Positions 1 through 8,804 of a stretch of 64,000 bases of DNA are shown here, piece after piece (positions within the stretch are counted from its first letter, which is position 1; each line of letters begins with the position of its first letter). The stretch is from NCBI GenBank assembly GCA_036401375.1, contig DASWVB010000035.1, positions 1-64,000 on the forward strand, in the 5' to 3' direction. A program made the translations under genes and the position numbers. The notes under the pieces were generated by a model that did no database searches, was not told the origin of the DNA, and was given only the letters and a program-made list of their open reading frames with translations. This DNA is from DASWUZ01 sp036401375 (GTDB taxonomy: Bacteria > Acidobacteriota > Terriglobia > Terriglobales > Acidobacteriaceae).

Positions 1-1
1 A

Positions 2-349
2 GCCGAGGCGACCGCCGATCAGAATCTCAGTATCGACTCCGAGGGCGGAGCAAAGGCCGGTCCGCCAAAAGACCAGCTGCTCGCTCCCCTTCTGCTCGGA
101 GTTCTGGCGATCTCTTCGCTCGACCGCGACCGCGACAACGACGGAGTCGCGGTGAAGAACGCAGTCGTCAGCAATGGCTTCGGCCTCGTCGCCCGGGTGT
201 GGACCGCTGCGAGCGGCGACCGCAACGTAGCCTCGGGCTTCGCCTACTTTGCGCTGTCCAAGTCGATCTACCGCCGCTGGATCGCCAGGGGTCACGAGAC
301 CGTCTTCCCCCGTGACACGGTGCTCGAGATCGAACTAGCGAGCCGCTGA
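2..349 (+). CDS. Hypothetical protein, C-terminal part (5' end outside window)
   Basis: An open frame enters from the left edge and runs 115 codons to a TGA. The visible part has an Ala/Gly/Pro-rich stretch, a hydrophobic LLAPLLLGVLAISS patch (about residues 26-40), an Asp/Arg-rich DRDRDND segment, and an Ala/Gly-rich tail ending VFPRDTVLEIELASR. That ending (FPxDTxLEI) resembles the C-termini of acidobacterial glycine-rich envelope or conjugation-related proteins of unknown role, as far as I recall. No catalytic motif is visible. An internal GTG at 152 could serve as a start but would discard the hydrophobic patch, so I treat the frame as truncated by the window edge. Function unknown. Confidence 0.55.
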   Translation, partial: AEATADQNLSIDSEGGAKAGPPKDQLLAPLLLGVLAISSLDRDRDNDGVAVKNAVVSNGFGLVARVWTAASGDRNVASGFAYFALSKSIYRRWIARGHETVFPRDTVLEIELASR

Positions 350-560
350 CAGGCAGCGCGTACCAATGCCAGAGTTGCAGGCAAGACAGCAATCCCGCTA
401 TTCGCTTCTCAGCGAGTTCGGATAACTTCACCATCTGAGTCGGCAGGGTGAGGACTGATGGTGGGGGTCAACGCGGTCACCGCTAGCGCACGCTTGTGAC
501 CGCCGCAGCCGCACAGGACCACAGCCTTAAGGATGCCGCGATATACCGAGGCTGATTTGC

Positions 561-598
561 AGGAAGAAAGGGCCCGCGTGAGACATCCGCGCAGGCCC
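561..598 (-). terminator. Probable Rho-independent terminator of the stress-protein gene
   Basis: Read on the minus strand, a GC-rich hairpin (left arm 598-587, right arm 578-570, with a small internal mismatch) is followed by a T-rich run at 569-561. It lies 35-70 bases downstream of the stop of the minus-strand gene ending at 633, which is the expected place. Confidence 0.5.
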
Positions 599-632
599 AT
601 GGTTCAGCGATCAGATCGTGCCACTCACCTTC

Positions 633-1217
633 TTAGTACTTCTTCACGGTCTCGCGAAGCACTTCCCGGTCTTCGCTGCCGACGGTGTGGCTGCTAACCG
701 CCTTTTCTCCGGAAGAAGCAACGTCCTCACCGCCGCTCGCCTTAAGTACCTCTTTGGCACGGGAGATTTCTGAAGAGCTTTCGCAATGAACCGAGACTAG
801 AATGCCGCCGTCTTTCACTCGGCCCTCGTAGCGCTTCGCCTCGTATTCAGGGATGCCCATGCCCACGAGCGCACCGACGAGCCCTCCTACCGCACCGCCT
901 ACTCCTAGTCCTGCGAGTGCACCCATGATGGGACCGGCCGCGATAAGTGGACCGACGCCAGGGATCGCGAGTGCACCGATGCCTGCAAGCAAACCGAGAG
1001 TTCCGCCGACGGTTCCCCCGATGCCTACGCCGGTGGCTGTGCCCTCAGGCGCCTTGGTGTTCTTCTCTGTAGCGAAATCTTTCGATCCCGCATTGTCAGA
1101 CATCAATACCGAGACATCCTGATTCGAAAAACCTGCTGCGGTAAGCCGGTCGACCGCGGTTTCCGCTGCAGTACGTGAGGCAAAGATTCCAAATGCTGCT
1201 GTGTTCTTACCTGCCAT
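633..1217 (-). CDS. General stress protein 17M / YflT-like glycine-zipper protein
   Basis: A 194-residue protein. The N-terminus (about 6-50, AFGIFASRTAAETAVDRL...GFSNQDVSVLM) is the fold found in YflT-type general stress proteins, where a short ferredoxin-like unit precedes a hydrophobic segment. Residues about 60-125 are a long Gly/Ala-rich zipper (GGTVGGTLGLL, GVGGAVGGLVG) that probably inserts in or lies on a membrane. A second beta-alpha unit follows (GGILVSVHCESSSEISRAKEVL), then a polar tail. The start ATG is preceded by AGGAG at suitable spacing. The next gene in the same direction encodes a secreted BON protein, and both fit an envelope-stress role. The biochemical function of this family is not established. 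Confidence 0.75.
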   Translation of the reverse strand: MAGKNTAAFGIFASRTAAETAVDRLTAAGFSNQDVSVLMSDNAGSKDFATEKNTKAPEGTATGVGIGGTVGGTLGLLAGIGALAIPGVGPLIAAGPIMGALAGLGVGGAVGGLVGALVGMGIPEYEAKRYEGRVKDGGILVSVHCESSSEISRAKEVLKASGGEDVASSGEKAVSSHTVGSEDREVLRETVKKY

Positions 1218-1305
1218 GGTGTTTCTCCTGTTGAAGCGCTGGTGTGGAAACTACAGGTACAAAAGCCGGGGAAGTGTGCGATCGAAGACCCCGGGACTAC
1301 GACCC

Positions 1306-1707
1306 TTACTGCTTGACGGTGAGTTGGTTGGTGACTTTGTCCTGCCCTGCGATCTCGGCTGCCTTGGCGCCGATGTTCTGCTTCTCCTCATCGGAGTGCA
1401 CAGGTCCCTTCAAGGTCACGGCGCCGTCGAGTGCGATGATCTTGACGTTGTGGCCGTACGTCGAGAGAGATTTGTCGGCGATAATTGCCTGGCGAATCTT
1501 CTTGGTGAGCATGCGGTCGGAGGTGCCCTCTGACTGCTGATCGGCAGTCTTGTGGTGCATCTTGTTTTTGGCTGAGTTGTCGGGGGCTGTGGCGGATGGA
1601 GCAGCGGTTTGATCCTGGGCATGGGATGCGATTGGAGCAGAGCAGAGCACGAGAAGTGCACAACAGCCCAGAGCTGATCTTCGCAACGCCTTGTGATTTG
1701 CTAACAT
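1306..1707 (-). CDS. Secreted BON-domain protein
   Basis: A 133-residue protein with a signal peptide (about residues 1-30, ending SHAQD), a polar Ala/Ser/Gln linker, and one BON domain (about 62-133). The domain shows the usual pattern: TKKIRQAIIADKSLS, then VKIIALDGAVTLKGPV, then a helix and a final VTNQLTV strand. BON domains (OsmY-type) are thought to bind membranes or other envelope components in the periplasm. Start ATG with GAGGTG about 6 bases upstream. It lies upstream of the YflT-like gene in the same direction, with 88 bases between, so the two may share a transcript. Confidence 0.8.
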   Translation of the reverse strand: MLANHKALRRSALGCCALLVLCSAPIASHAQDQTAAPSATAPDNSAKNKMHHKTADQQSEGTSDRMLTKKIRQAIIADKSLSTYGHNVKIIALDGAVTLKGPVHSDEEKQNIGAKAAEIAGQDKVTNQLTVKQ

Positions 1708-2124
1708 TTGTCACCTCGTGAAAATAGCTGGATCGACGCGCGCCCTTGCAGGCACAAATGCGCGAAGCTCCAGCTAACCTGGAGAAAGCTCTTCAGCCCT
1801 GGAGGGCTTGGTTGAGCTTTTCACATAGTCGACAAATCAGATGCCTGCTATTCGTATCGCTGTTGTACTTACAGGGGTATCAGAAAGTTCTCACCACCAA
1901 TCCGGTTAGCGGGGTGTGATCGCCAACAAAGAGCCGGTCGTGGCGTCCTGTGGTTTGAAAACAATACAAAAGTGCAGCTTACTTGCTTCTGTTAAATTCT
2001 GATTACTTAGGCTGACTCTGACGCAGCTTGTCCTCCTATGCTGGAAGCAGTTGCATTGTTGATGATCCTCGTCAAAATGGAAGCGCCTCTCAGCTACGCG
2101 CTGCCGATAGCGCCAACGGCGGTG
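1708..2124. other. Intergenic region, 417 bp, lower GC than its surroundings
   Basis: The gap lies between the BON gene start (minus) and the stop of the ankyrin-repeat gene (minus). It is clearly AT-richer than neighbouring DNA around 1890-2010. It should hold the promoter of the BON gene. I find no tRNA, no convincing sigma-70 hexamer pair and no long hairpin. Confidence 0.4.
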
Positions 2125-3591
2125 TCACGGCAACAGTTCGAGAACGGCATCACTGGGCTCTAACCTCTCGGCGTCTGGCGGCACAATCGCTCCTGCTTCC
2201 AAAAGCGCCTTGACTGCTCCGGCGAAGTCTCCAGTGTCTCGATGCCAGCCGTTTCCCGAGCCGAACACTGCCCAGGAGAGCGCAGTTCCCTCATACTCGC
2301 GCGACTTCGATTCCAGCTGCGGATGGAAGCGCAGTATTTCGCGCACCATCTCCGCATTACCGTTGAAGCCGGCCCAGTGCAGGGCTGTGGCCCCCATCTC
2401 TCCGGCAACATCAACCGGCCAGCCTGCTTCGAGCATCAGCCGAACTGCGTTCGCATTGTTGCTCTGTGCCGCGCCGGGAAGCTTCTGCCGATCCGCCTCA
2501 GACAAGGCCGCGGCGGTGACCGGATTCCGGACAAGAAACTCCTGAAAAACAGCGTCATCGCCCAGCTCGCACGCAAGGGAAAGCTTCAGATCGTCGGGAG
2601 TGCGCTTCATGAGCATTTGAAAGAGTTCCTCGTGGCCAAACTCCCTCGCCACGAGGTGTGAAGTACGATCTGGACCTAGGGTCCAGATATAGATCGTGCC
2701 GCCCGCCCTGGGGTCACGCTTGGGAAACCACTCCTCTGCTACGCGCATGCGAATGCACCCGGGATCGCCATCGAGGTGGCGGCGGGCGAGATCGGCGTCT
2801 CCAAGCGCAGCCGCCATGAGGATATCCGTCTTGCATCCACGCGAGACCAGGTAGCGCGCAACCTCCTGGCGATCGTGCGGATAGTGCCGCTTCTGGCCGA
2901 CCCGCAGCATGTATTGTGCAGGGGTCGATTCGTGATCCACATCGAGTGCGTCGATCTCGGCGCCGGCCTCGAGGAGAAATGCCGCGACCTCGACCGTCGA
3001 GGCGAAGTGCAGAGGGGTCTGCCCGTCTCCGCCACGGGCGTACACCAGGCTGCGGTCTGCCGTCACCAGCTCACTCAATGCAGAAATCATGCCGAGCCTT
3101 GAGGCCGAATGAGCGTCGATCACGGCTCCGCGCTCCGTCAGGAAGTTCACCATGCCCGGATCGCAGTCGTCCAGTACCCCGAATCCCCCAGCCCACCACT
3201 CGGTTCGCTTTTGGATGTCAGCCCCAGCCTGGAGCAGTACATCGACGGTGGCGCGATCGCTTCGTTGCACCGCAGCGAACAAGGCCTGCTGGCCAAAGCT
3301 GTAGCCCGGCATGGGATCATCGATCTTCGCCCGCAACTCCGGATGACGCTCAAAGAGTCCGCGGACCCGTGGTGCATCGCTGTCGCAGACCGCGATCTTG
3401 AATGCCTCTACCGGGGTGAGTGCCGAGGCGGTGACGTGCGCCTTCAGCTCCGCCCAGGTGGCGAAACCGTACTCGTTCGCAAGAGTGTGCTGCGCGTCGG
3501 CGAGCTTGCCGGCGGCCATCGTACGCAGCAGTTCTTTGGCTTGTCTTCTCAGGTATTCGAAATCGGGTTTTGCAGGAAGCTCTCGAGACAT
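2125..3591 (-). CDS. Ankyrin-repeat protein
   Basis: A 488-residue cytoplasmic protein with no signal peptide. Residues about 10-55 (PDFEYLRRQAKELLRTM...YGFATWAELKAHV) are the N-terminal helical cap common in bacterial ankyrin proteins. Ankyrin repeats follow through most of the chain, for example DGQTPLHFASTVEVAAFLLEAGAEIDALD, GATALHWAGFNGNAEMVREIL and a last one with VKALLEAGAIVPPD. Ankyrin arrays bind protein partners, but nothing here names the partner. The start ATG has a strong AGGAGAGG ribosome site. It sits between unrelated genes and appears monocistronic. Confidence 0.85.
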   Translation of the reverse strand: MSRELPAKPDFEYLRRQAKELLRTMAAGKLADAQHTLANEYGFATWAELKAHVTASALTPVEAFKIAVCDSDAPRVRGLFERHPELRAKIDDPMPGYSFGQQALFAAVQRSDRATVDVLLQAGADIQKRTEWWAGGFGVLDDCDPGMVNFLTERGAVIDAHSASRLGMISALSELVTADRSLVYARGGDGQTPLHFASTVEVAAFLLEAGAEIDALDVDHESTPAQYMLRVGQKRHYPHDRQEVARYLVSRGCKTDILMAAALGDADLARRHLDGDPGCIRMRVAEEWFPKRDPRAGGTIYIWTLGPDRTSHLVAREFGHEELFQMLMKRTPDDLKLSLACELGDDAVFQEFLVRNPVTAAALSEADRQKLPGAAQSNNANAVRLMLEAGWPVDVAGEMGATALHWAGFNGNAEMVREILRFHPQLESKSREYEGTALSWAVFGSGNGWHRDTGDFAGAVKALLEAGAIVPPDAERLEPSDAVLELLP

Positions 3592-3777
3592 ATACCTCTC
3601 CTTTGTAGCCCGAAGTCCGCTGTCTCGGGCGAAAGAGAAGTCAATGCTCGGTGCTCATTGAAGTGCTTCAGGCGGGATAATCCCTGTCCGCGGACGGGTT
3701 GCAACCTGACTTGCAGCCTCAAATATAGCAAACTCCAGGCTCGACCTGACTCAAGCCCGATTCCCCAGGCTCAATCC

Positions 3778-4653
3778 TCACTCGAGGTTGAAGAGGTGAT
3801 TCATCGGCCCGCGTCCCCTGCCAACCGGGTAAGCGGCCTGCAGAGCTGCCGCCACATAAGCCTTGGCATTGGCAGCCGCTTCGATGGGCGCATCCTCCAT
3901 CACCAACCGGCAGAGCAGGGCGCTCGAGAGCGCGCACCCAGTCCCGTGTGTTGAACGCGTCTCCACCCTGACTCCCGGGAGCCAGCTTCCCCGGCCGTCC
4001 GGGTCGAGCAGGTAGTCGTCCGGCGACGCGAGATGGCCGCCGGTCGAGAGCACCGCCAGGGACTCATTCCCCGCCTTCCGGGCGATCTCCTTTAACTCCG
4101 CAGCCGCTCGCGGAACATCCTCCCTGCCCGCAACTCTGAACCCCGTCAGGGTGGAGAGTTCATCCAGGTTAGGGGTGATCCAGCCAATTAGCGCCAGCAG
4201 CTCACGCTTGAGAGCGTCGACGGCGATGGGCTCGAGCAGCTCGCGACCTGAGCTCGACCGCAGCACGGGATCGAGCACAATCCGGCTCTTAGGCACAACG
4301 GCGGGGGCCACACGAAGAAAGTCGCTTACCGCGAGGACGGCGGCGGCGGTCCCCAGCATCCCTATTTTGATTCCCGAGAAGAGTACATCCTCCGCTAACA
4401 GCGACAGCGTCTCCCTTATGACCTCAGCCTCGACCGCCCTGACCCTGGCGACCTCGGCCGTTGACTGGACAGTCAACGCCGTGATGCACGCCATCCCGTA
4501 GAGTCGATGCGCAGCGAAGACCTTGAGGTCGGCGGTGATTCCCGCTCCGGAGGAGGGATCGAAGCCGGCGATCGTCAGCACCGTGGCCCGCCGAGCTGGG
4601 CCTGAGACGGGATTACCGGCAGGATCTGCGTGCACTTCACTCGCTAAGGGCAT
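3778..4653 (-). CDS. thiD: Hydroxymethylpyrimidine / phosphomethylpyrimidine kinase
   Basis: The bifunctional kinase that phosphorylates HMP and then HMP-P in thiamine biosynthesis (ribokinase fold). The family signature is visible near the N-terminus (AGFDPSSGAGITADLKVF), then GMACITALTVQST, and the anion-hole/catalytic region STHGTGCALSSALL near the C-terminus. From the ATG at 4653 the protein is 291 residues, close to the family norm of about 265-280. The frame stays open to 4773, but the extra 40 residues look non-conserved and no good ribosome site marks either start. No other thi gene and no TPP riboswitch is visible nearby. Confidence 0.9.
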   Translation of the reverse strand: MPLASEVHADPAGNPVSGPARRATVLTIAGFDPSSGAGITADLKVFAAHRLYGMACITALTVQSTAEVARVRAVEAEVIRETLSLLAEDVLFSGIKIGMLGTAAAVLAVSDFLRVAPAVVPKSRIVLDPVLRSSSGRELLEPIAVDALKRELLALIGWITPNLDELSTLTGFRVAGREDVPRAAAELKEIARKAGNESLAVLSTGGHLASPDDYLLDPDGRGSWLPGVRVETRSTHGTGCALSSALLCRLVMEDAPIEAAANAKAYVAAALQAAYPVGRGRGPMNHLFNLE

Positions 4654-4834
4654 GGCTGAAGCAGATGATAGCTTGCGAGATGGACCAGCCAACACACTCG
4701 CCGAGTACAGTCCTCGTCCGATGCTTACTTGGGATGAACGTAGGGTGAATAATTGCCCTGCCTCAGTGCACATCGGCTACCATAGGACGGCCAGTTCCGC
4801 AAGTCCGGCAGCAGCTACAAACCCTTCAGATCGT

Positions 4835-4863
4835 TTGACTTAGCTCCCTGCCCTCCCTACAAT
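4835..4863 (+). promoter_or_regulatory. Sigma-70-type promoter of rlpA
   Basis: TTGACT (4835-4840), 17 bases, then TACAAT (4858-4863). Both hexamers match the consensus at five of six positions. Transcription would start near 4870, immediately before the GGGAGG ribosome site and the ATG at 4879. This is the clearest promoter in the window. Confidence 0.7.
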
Positions 4864-4878
4864 TTCTATGGGAGGACT

Positions 4879-5394
4879 ATGAACGCTATCGCAACAGAAA
4901 CTCGACGACCCACTCGCCTCTCTCATCTTCTGCTCGTGGCCGCAGTCGCGCTCGCCGCAAGCTCCGATCTATCCGGCGCAGGAGGCGCCAAGGCTCCCTC
5001 CAGCACAGATCAGCACCACTGGTACCAGATCGGCCGAGCGTCCTGGTACGGCAAATACTTCCAGGGGCGCCAGACCGCAAGCGGCGAGAACTACGATATG
5101 AACCGGATGACCTGCGCCCACCGCAGTCTCCCGCTCGGAACTCTTCTGAGGGTTACTAACCTGCTCAACCATCGCACCGTCGTCGTTCGGGTGAACGACC
5201 GAGGCCCGGTACCTGAGAACCGGGTAGTCGATCTCTCCATGGCTGCAGCAAATTTCCTCGGAATGAGCGCCCGCGGCACAGCCCCGGTCCGTCTGGATGT
5301 GGTCCCGGTTGAGACGGTCGCGCAGGTCCAGTGGCCAGCCGCCGATCCTCTGCTAGCCCTTTCTCCAGCATTTCCGGTTGTCAAGCTGCCTTGA
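4879..5394 (+). CDS. rlpA: RlpA-like septal ring protein (double-psi beta-barrel)
   Basis: A 171-residue exported protein with an N-terminal signal sequence (about residues 15-35, LSHLLLVAAVALAAS). It then has a complete RlpA double-psi barrel: GRASWYGKYFQGRQTASGENYD, MTCAHRSLPLGTLLRVTN and VVRVNDRGPVPENRVVDLS, including the catalytic-type DRGP segment. RlpA proteins act on denuded peptidoglycan glycans at the division site. There is no Cys after the signal sequence, so it is not a lipoprotein despite the family name, and no SPOR domain follows. GGGAGG precedes the ATG, and a good promoter lies just upstream. pyrF follows on the same strand 64 bases later. Confidence 0.88.
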   Translation: MNAIATETRRPTRLSHLLLVAAVALAASSDLSGAGGAKAPSSTDQHHWYQIGRASWYGKYFQGRQTASGENYDMNRMTCAHRSLPLGTLLRVTNLLNHRTVVVRVNDRGPVPENRVVDLSMAAANFLGMSARGTAPVRLDVVPVETVAQVQWPAADPLLALSPAFPVVKLP

Positions 5395-5458
5395 TAGTAG
5401 TTTGCAGGTAGCCTGCCCCGCCCTCTCCTCTAGAATAAATTCGAAGCGAGAGGGCGTT

Positions 5459-6325
5459 GTGGCATCAGAGGCAAGCGAAATCACCGTATCAGAGACCAAC
5501 GGAGCGGGTCAGACGACCAACCCGGCTACCCCTTCGGGCCGTGCGGTCGACCAGAAGCTTGCAGGCAGCAGCCTTGTAGACCCGCAGCATCGTGACAGGC
5601 TGCCCCCAGAACGCCTCGCCGTAGATCGACTCATCGTAGCGCTCGACTTTGCCTCCGGCGATGAGGCGCTCGCGCTGGTCGAGCAACTCGACGGCTCCTG
5701 CCGGTGGTTCAAGGTCGGATTGGAGCTCTACCTGGCCGCCGGCAACAGCATCGTAGTCGAGCTCAAGAGACGCGGCCTCTCTGTGTTCCTCGATTTGAAG
5801 CTGCACGACATTCCCAACACCGTCGCAGGCGCCGTCCGCTCCGTCGCTCGACTGGGCGCCGACCTGCTTACCGTGCACGCCCTCGGCGGACCGGCTATGC
5901 TCGCCGCAGCCCGCGAGGCAGCGGATTCGGTACCCCTCTCGCCCAGCCTGCTGGCTGTGACCATCCTCACCAGCATGGACCAGGCGCAACTCGCCGCCGT
6001 CGGAATCACGTCCTCTCCAGGCTCAGAGGCGCTGCTGCTGGCGCAGATGGCGGAGTCGGCGGGAATCTCGGGCGTGGTGTGCAGCCCTGAGGAGCTGCGA
6101 ATGATGCGCGATCGTCTGCAGTCGCCCACGCTGATCACGCCCGGCATTCGGCCCGCCGGGTCATCCATGGGCGACCAGAGCCGCGTGGCGACACCTGCCT
6201 CAGCCATTGCCAACGGAGCGGATTACCTCGTGGTCGGACGCCCTATCACCCGTGCTGCCAACCCGGCCCAGGCGGCCGATTCGATCCTCCAGGAGATTGA
6301 GGCGGCCCTGCAGCCGAGGCAATGA
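5459..6325 (+). CDS. pyrF: Orotidine 5'-phosphate decarboxylase with N-terminal extension
   Basis: Decarboxylates OMP to UMP, the last step of de novo UMP synthesis. The TIM barrel starts at DRLIVALDFASGDEAL. It shows the catalytic DLKLHDIPNTV segment (the D-K-H-D array), TVHALGG, and the phosphate-binding TPGIRP and VVGRPIT segments. I chose the GTG at 5459, with a GAGAGGG-like ribosome site just before it, giving 288 residues. The frame is open back to 5378, overlapping rlpA. Either way the barrel is preceded by at least 55 polar Ser/Thr/Ala-rich residues that the enzyme normally lacks. The true start could lie further inside. Confidence 0.88.
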   Translation: MASEASEITVSETNGAGQTTNPATPSGRAVDQKLAGSSLVDPQHRDRLPPERLAVDRLIVALDFASGDEALALVEQLDGSCRWFKVGLELYLAAGNSIVVELKRRGLSVFLDLKLHDIPNTVAGAVRSVARLGADLLTVHALGGPAMLAAAREAADSVPLSPSLLAVTILTSMDQAQLAAVGITSSPGSEALLLAQMAESAGISGVVCSPEELRMMRDRLQSPTLITPGIRPAGSSMGDQSRVATPASAIANGADYLVVGRPITRAANPAQAADSILQEIEAALQPRQ

Positions 6326-6402
6326 CCTTAGCACCGCCCGCAGCCCCAACCTGGCCGCCGCACCAAACTCCAAAATCAGAACGTGCTCATCCCGCCGCCC
6401 TG

Positions 6403-7512
6403 CTATCGACTTCCAGCGCCGCCAATCGTCTCGCTGAAAAACTTTGCCATGATGGCGCAAGCCTCCTTCGACTCCGGCAGGTCTGCGTTGTTCCAGAAGG
6501 CATGCGGCAGCCCCTCAAATACCACCAGCCGGGCATCGGCGCCGCTGCGCAGGAAAGCGCGATGCAGGATCGTCGTACCGCTCAGCAGCAGGTCGCGGCC
6601 GCTGGTCACAAAGAGGGTTGGCGGCATGCCATGCAGGTCCGCAAAGACCGGCGACAGCACAGGGTCCCTTGGGTCCATCTCCCCGTAGTACTCGTTGGGA
6701 GACTTCGCGGCTCCCGGTGGCTCCAGATGTCCGGAGAGCCCATTCAGAGCGTACATTGCGATCGAGTCGCCGGGGCGGCTGAAATCTCCGATCCCCGAAA
6801 AGATGCCCAGAGCTCCCGGCAGCGGCAGATGCATCTGCTTCAACTTGACCGCCACCTCGGCCGTAAGAATCGCCCCGGCGGAGGTGCCGTAGAGCCCGAT
6901 TTTCTCAGGCTTATGGGTCTTGAGCAGCTCTCTGTATACAGCAATCGTACCGTCGAGAGCCGCCGGAAAGGGGTGCTCGGGCGCCAGCGGATAGAGCACC
7001 GCGACCACCTCGATCCCGGTAAGATTCGCGATCGGGACCGATTCTGTGATTGAGCCCGAGTCGGAGTTGAAGCCTCCACCATGCACGTTGATCAAAACGC
7101 GATCGCGGTTCGCCGGGGAGACGGTCAGCGGCATCACCAGGCGCACCGGCACTCCAGCGATGCTGCCGCTTGTGATGTTTACGGGATAGAGGGTACGGGC
7201 GTGCTCGCCGGCCCGCGTCTGCCAGCGATCGGTCCCTGTGCGGCGGCTCTCGAGGGTCTCGGGCGTCGCATCGTCCGCTGCCTGCTTAGCCAGCCAACTC
7301 TGCGCCTCGTCACTTACCGTCTTCGGCACGGGCACGACGCGGGTCACATGCGCTGTTCCGGCAGCATCGATATAGCTGGTGTCGCTCTGCGGTGCAGAGG
7401 TGGCAGCCGTCTGTCCAACCTGCACCTGCGCCCCGGCCGTGAGGGCGAGGAGGCAAGCTGCCCCCGCGAGCGACGCCCATCTCGTGGATCGCTGCCGGAT
7501 GCTCGCTCTCAA
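6403..7512 (-). CDS. Secreted alpha/beta hydrolase, HSL-family esterase
   Basis: A 369-residue exported carboxylester hydrolase. The oxyanion-hole motif VHGGGF, the nucleophile elbow YGTSAG, a downstream SGRDLLL Asp and the GLPHAFW His make up a complete HSL-type triad. The start is taken as the TTG at 7512, because it overlaps the TGA of the upstream aldo/keto reductase gene by four bases (TTGA), follows a GGAGCGGAG ribosome site, and yields a proper signal peptide (RQRSTRWASLAGAACLLALTAGAQ). The frame is open far upstream, but that part is only the shadow of the reductase gene. Translational coupling suggests the two enzymes serve one pathway. The substrate is unknown. Confidence 0.85.
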   Translation of the reverse strand: MRASIRQRSTRWASLAGAACLLALTAGAQVQVGQTAATSAPQSDTSYIDAAGTAHVTRVVPVPKTVSDEAQSWLAKQAADDATPETLESRRTGTDRWQTRAGEHARTLYPVNITSGSIAGVPVRLVMPLTVSPANRDRVLINVHGGGFNSDSGSITESVPIANLTGIEVVAVLYPLAPEHPFPAALDGTIAVYRELLKTHKPEKIGLYGTSAGAILTAEVAVKLKQMHLPLPGALGIFSGIGDFSRPGDSIAMYALNGLSGHLEPPGAAKSPNEYYGEMDPRDPVLSPVFADLHGMPPTLFVTSGRDLLLSGTTILHRAFLRSGADARLVVFEGLPHAFWNNADLPESKEACAIMAKFFSETIGGAGSR

Positions 7513-8603
7513 CTCCGCTCCATGAACCGGAAGAAGAGCGCCTGCTTTGACACCGGCTCGGCCCGCGCCGTCAGCTCCTGCATCTGGCGGTCGTTGAACG
7601 GGGTAAAGGCGCGGGCCAGCGCCACGTTCTCCTCGAGCTGTGCCACCGAGTCGCAGCCCACGATGATCGTGCTCACCGGGCGCGTCAACGTGTAGTACAT
7701 CGCCTCCTGCATCTTGAGGGTGCCCGGCATGGTGGTTGGCACGCTGCCCTCCCAGGTGTGGATCTGCCGCTCCAGCGGCGGAGGAGTCCAGCTCGAGAGC
7801 AGGCGGCCGCGCGAAGGCACCTTCATGCCGATGATCCCCATCTGCTTCTCGACCGCGAGTGGCAGCAGCTCTTCTGTAAAGCTCCAATGGTGCGGATCGG
7901 CCGCGTTCATCGACATGAGGATGCAGTCGAAGGGATGCCGGTTCACAGCGGAGATGAGCGAGTCGGGCCGATGGTGGCCGGTGACGCCGAGGAAGCGGAC
8001 GACCTTCTGGTCCTGCATTTCGAGCAGCGCCTCCACGGCGCCGCCCTTGGCGAAGATCTGGTCGACATCGCTCACCAGTCCGATATCGTGCAGCTGCCAC
8101 AGGTCGATGTGGTCCGTCTGCAGCAGCTTGAGCGACTCCTCGATCATGCGCATCGAGCCGTCGCGGGTGCGCTCCTTCGTCTTGGTCGCGAGGAAGGCCT
8201 CGTTGCGTCGCCGCTTCATCACCTGGCCGACATACTGCTCGCTCCAGCGCGCCGGCCCTCCGTAGATCGATGAAGTATCGAGGTAGTTCACCCCGAGATC
8301 GAGGGCGCGATCGATGATGGCGATGGCCTGATCGAAGTTGTTACCTCGTTCGAGCGACGCCTGCCCGCCCAGCGAGAAGATCCCGACCTTGTAGCCGGTC
8401 TTTCCAAGGTTGCGGGTCGGCATCGCTGCCTGGGTGCGGGCATTCACGGGCAGAGCCGGAGTGCTCGCCGTGACCGAGCCGGTCGCCGAAGCCGAAACGG
8501 CGGAGCCGGCCAGCACCGCAGCCGTCACCGCACCGCCCCTCTTTAGGAACTCCCGCCGATCGTGCTGAGGTGTCCTTGTGCTGATCGCATCCTTAGGTTT
8601 CAT
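7509..8603 (-). CDS. Aldo/keto reductase with Tat signal
   Basis: A 364-residue NADPH-dependent oxidoreductase of the aldo/keto reductase superfamily. The N-terminus has a twin-arginine signal (DRREFLKRGG followed by a hydrophobic Ala/Val stretch), so the enzyme is probably exported folded with its cofactor. The catalytic tetrad is visible: Asp in NYLDTSSIYGG, Tyr in the same motif, Lys in LATKTKERT and His in LWQLHDIG. The C-terminal half keeps the barrel but the NADP-binding end is hard to judge by eye. It overlaps the downstream esterase gene by four bases, so the pair is an operon. Substrate unknown. Confidence 0.88.
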   Translation of the reverse strand: MKPKDAISTRTPQHDRREFLKRGGAVTAAVLAGSAVSASATGSVTASTPALPVNARTQAAMPTRNLGKTGYKVGIFSLGGQASLERGNNFDQAIAIIDRALDLGVNYLDTSSIYGGPARWSEQYVGQVMKRRRNEAFLATKTKERTRDGSMRMIEESLKLLQTDHIDLWQLHDIGLVSDVDQIFAKGGAVEALLEMQDQKVVRFLGVTGHHRPDSLISAVNRHPFDCILMSMNAADPHHWSFTEELLPLAVEKQMGIIGMKVPSRGRLLSSWTPPPLERQIHTWEGSVPTTMPGTLKMQEAMYYTLTRPVSTIIVGCDSVAQLEENVALARAFTPFNDRQMQELTARAEPVSKQALFFRFMERS

Positions 8604-8791
8604 CTCTCACCTCGAGGCTCTTCCGTTTCGCTGGCAGCAGTCATCCGCGCGCCTCCATCATATCGCCAGCCAGGCTCCTCAGCCCATGGCTGGTTTCATC
8701 TCGCGGAAGAGCGTAGACGCTTCGATCGGGACTTGCCTCGTTTTGCCCTCTGCTCCGGCTGGCCCCGAGCCCACTCCGGCGCGCTTACAGC

Positions 8792-8804
8792 TACAATCCA
8801 TGGG
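8792..8804 (+). promoter_or_regulatory. -10-like box six bases before the MFS start codon
   Basis: TACAAT at 8792-8797 is followed by six bases and then the GTG start at 8804. No Shine-Dalgarno sequence is visible between them. If this is the -10 element, the mRNA would begin at or near the start codon. No matching -35 hexamer is evident. Confidence 0.35.

Noticed and set aside
409..600. Short minus-strand frame between the first two genes
   Set aside because: Cys/Arg-rich random-looking sequence overlapping the terminator hairpin, and no ribosome site.
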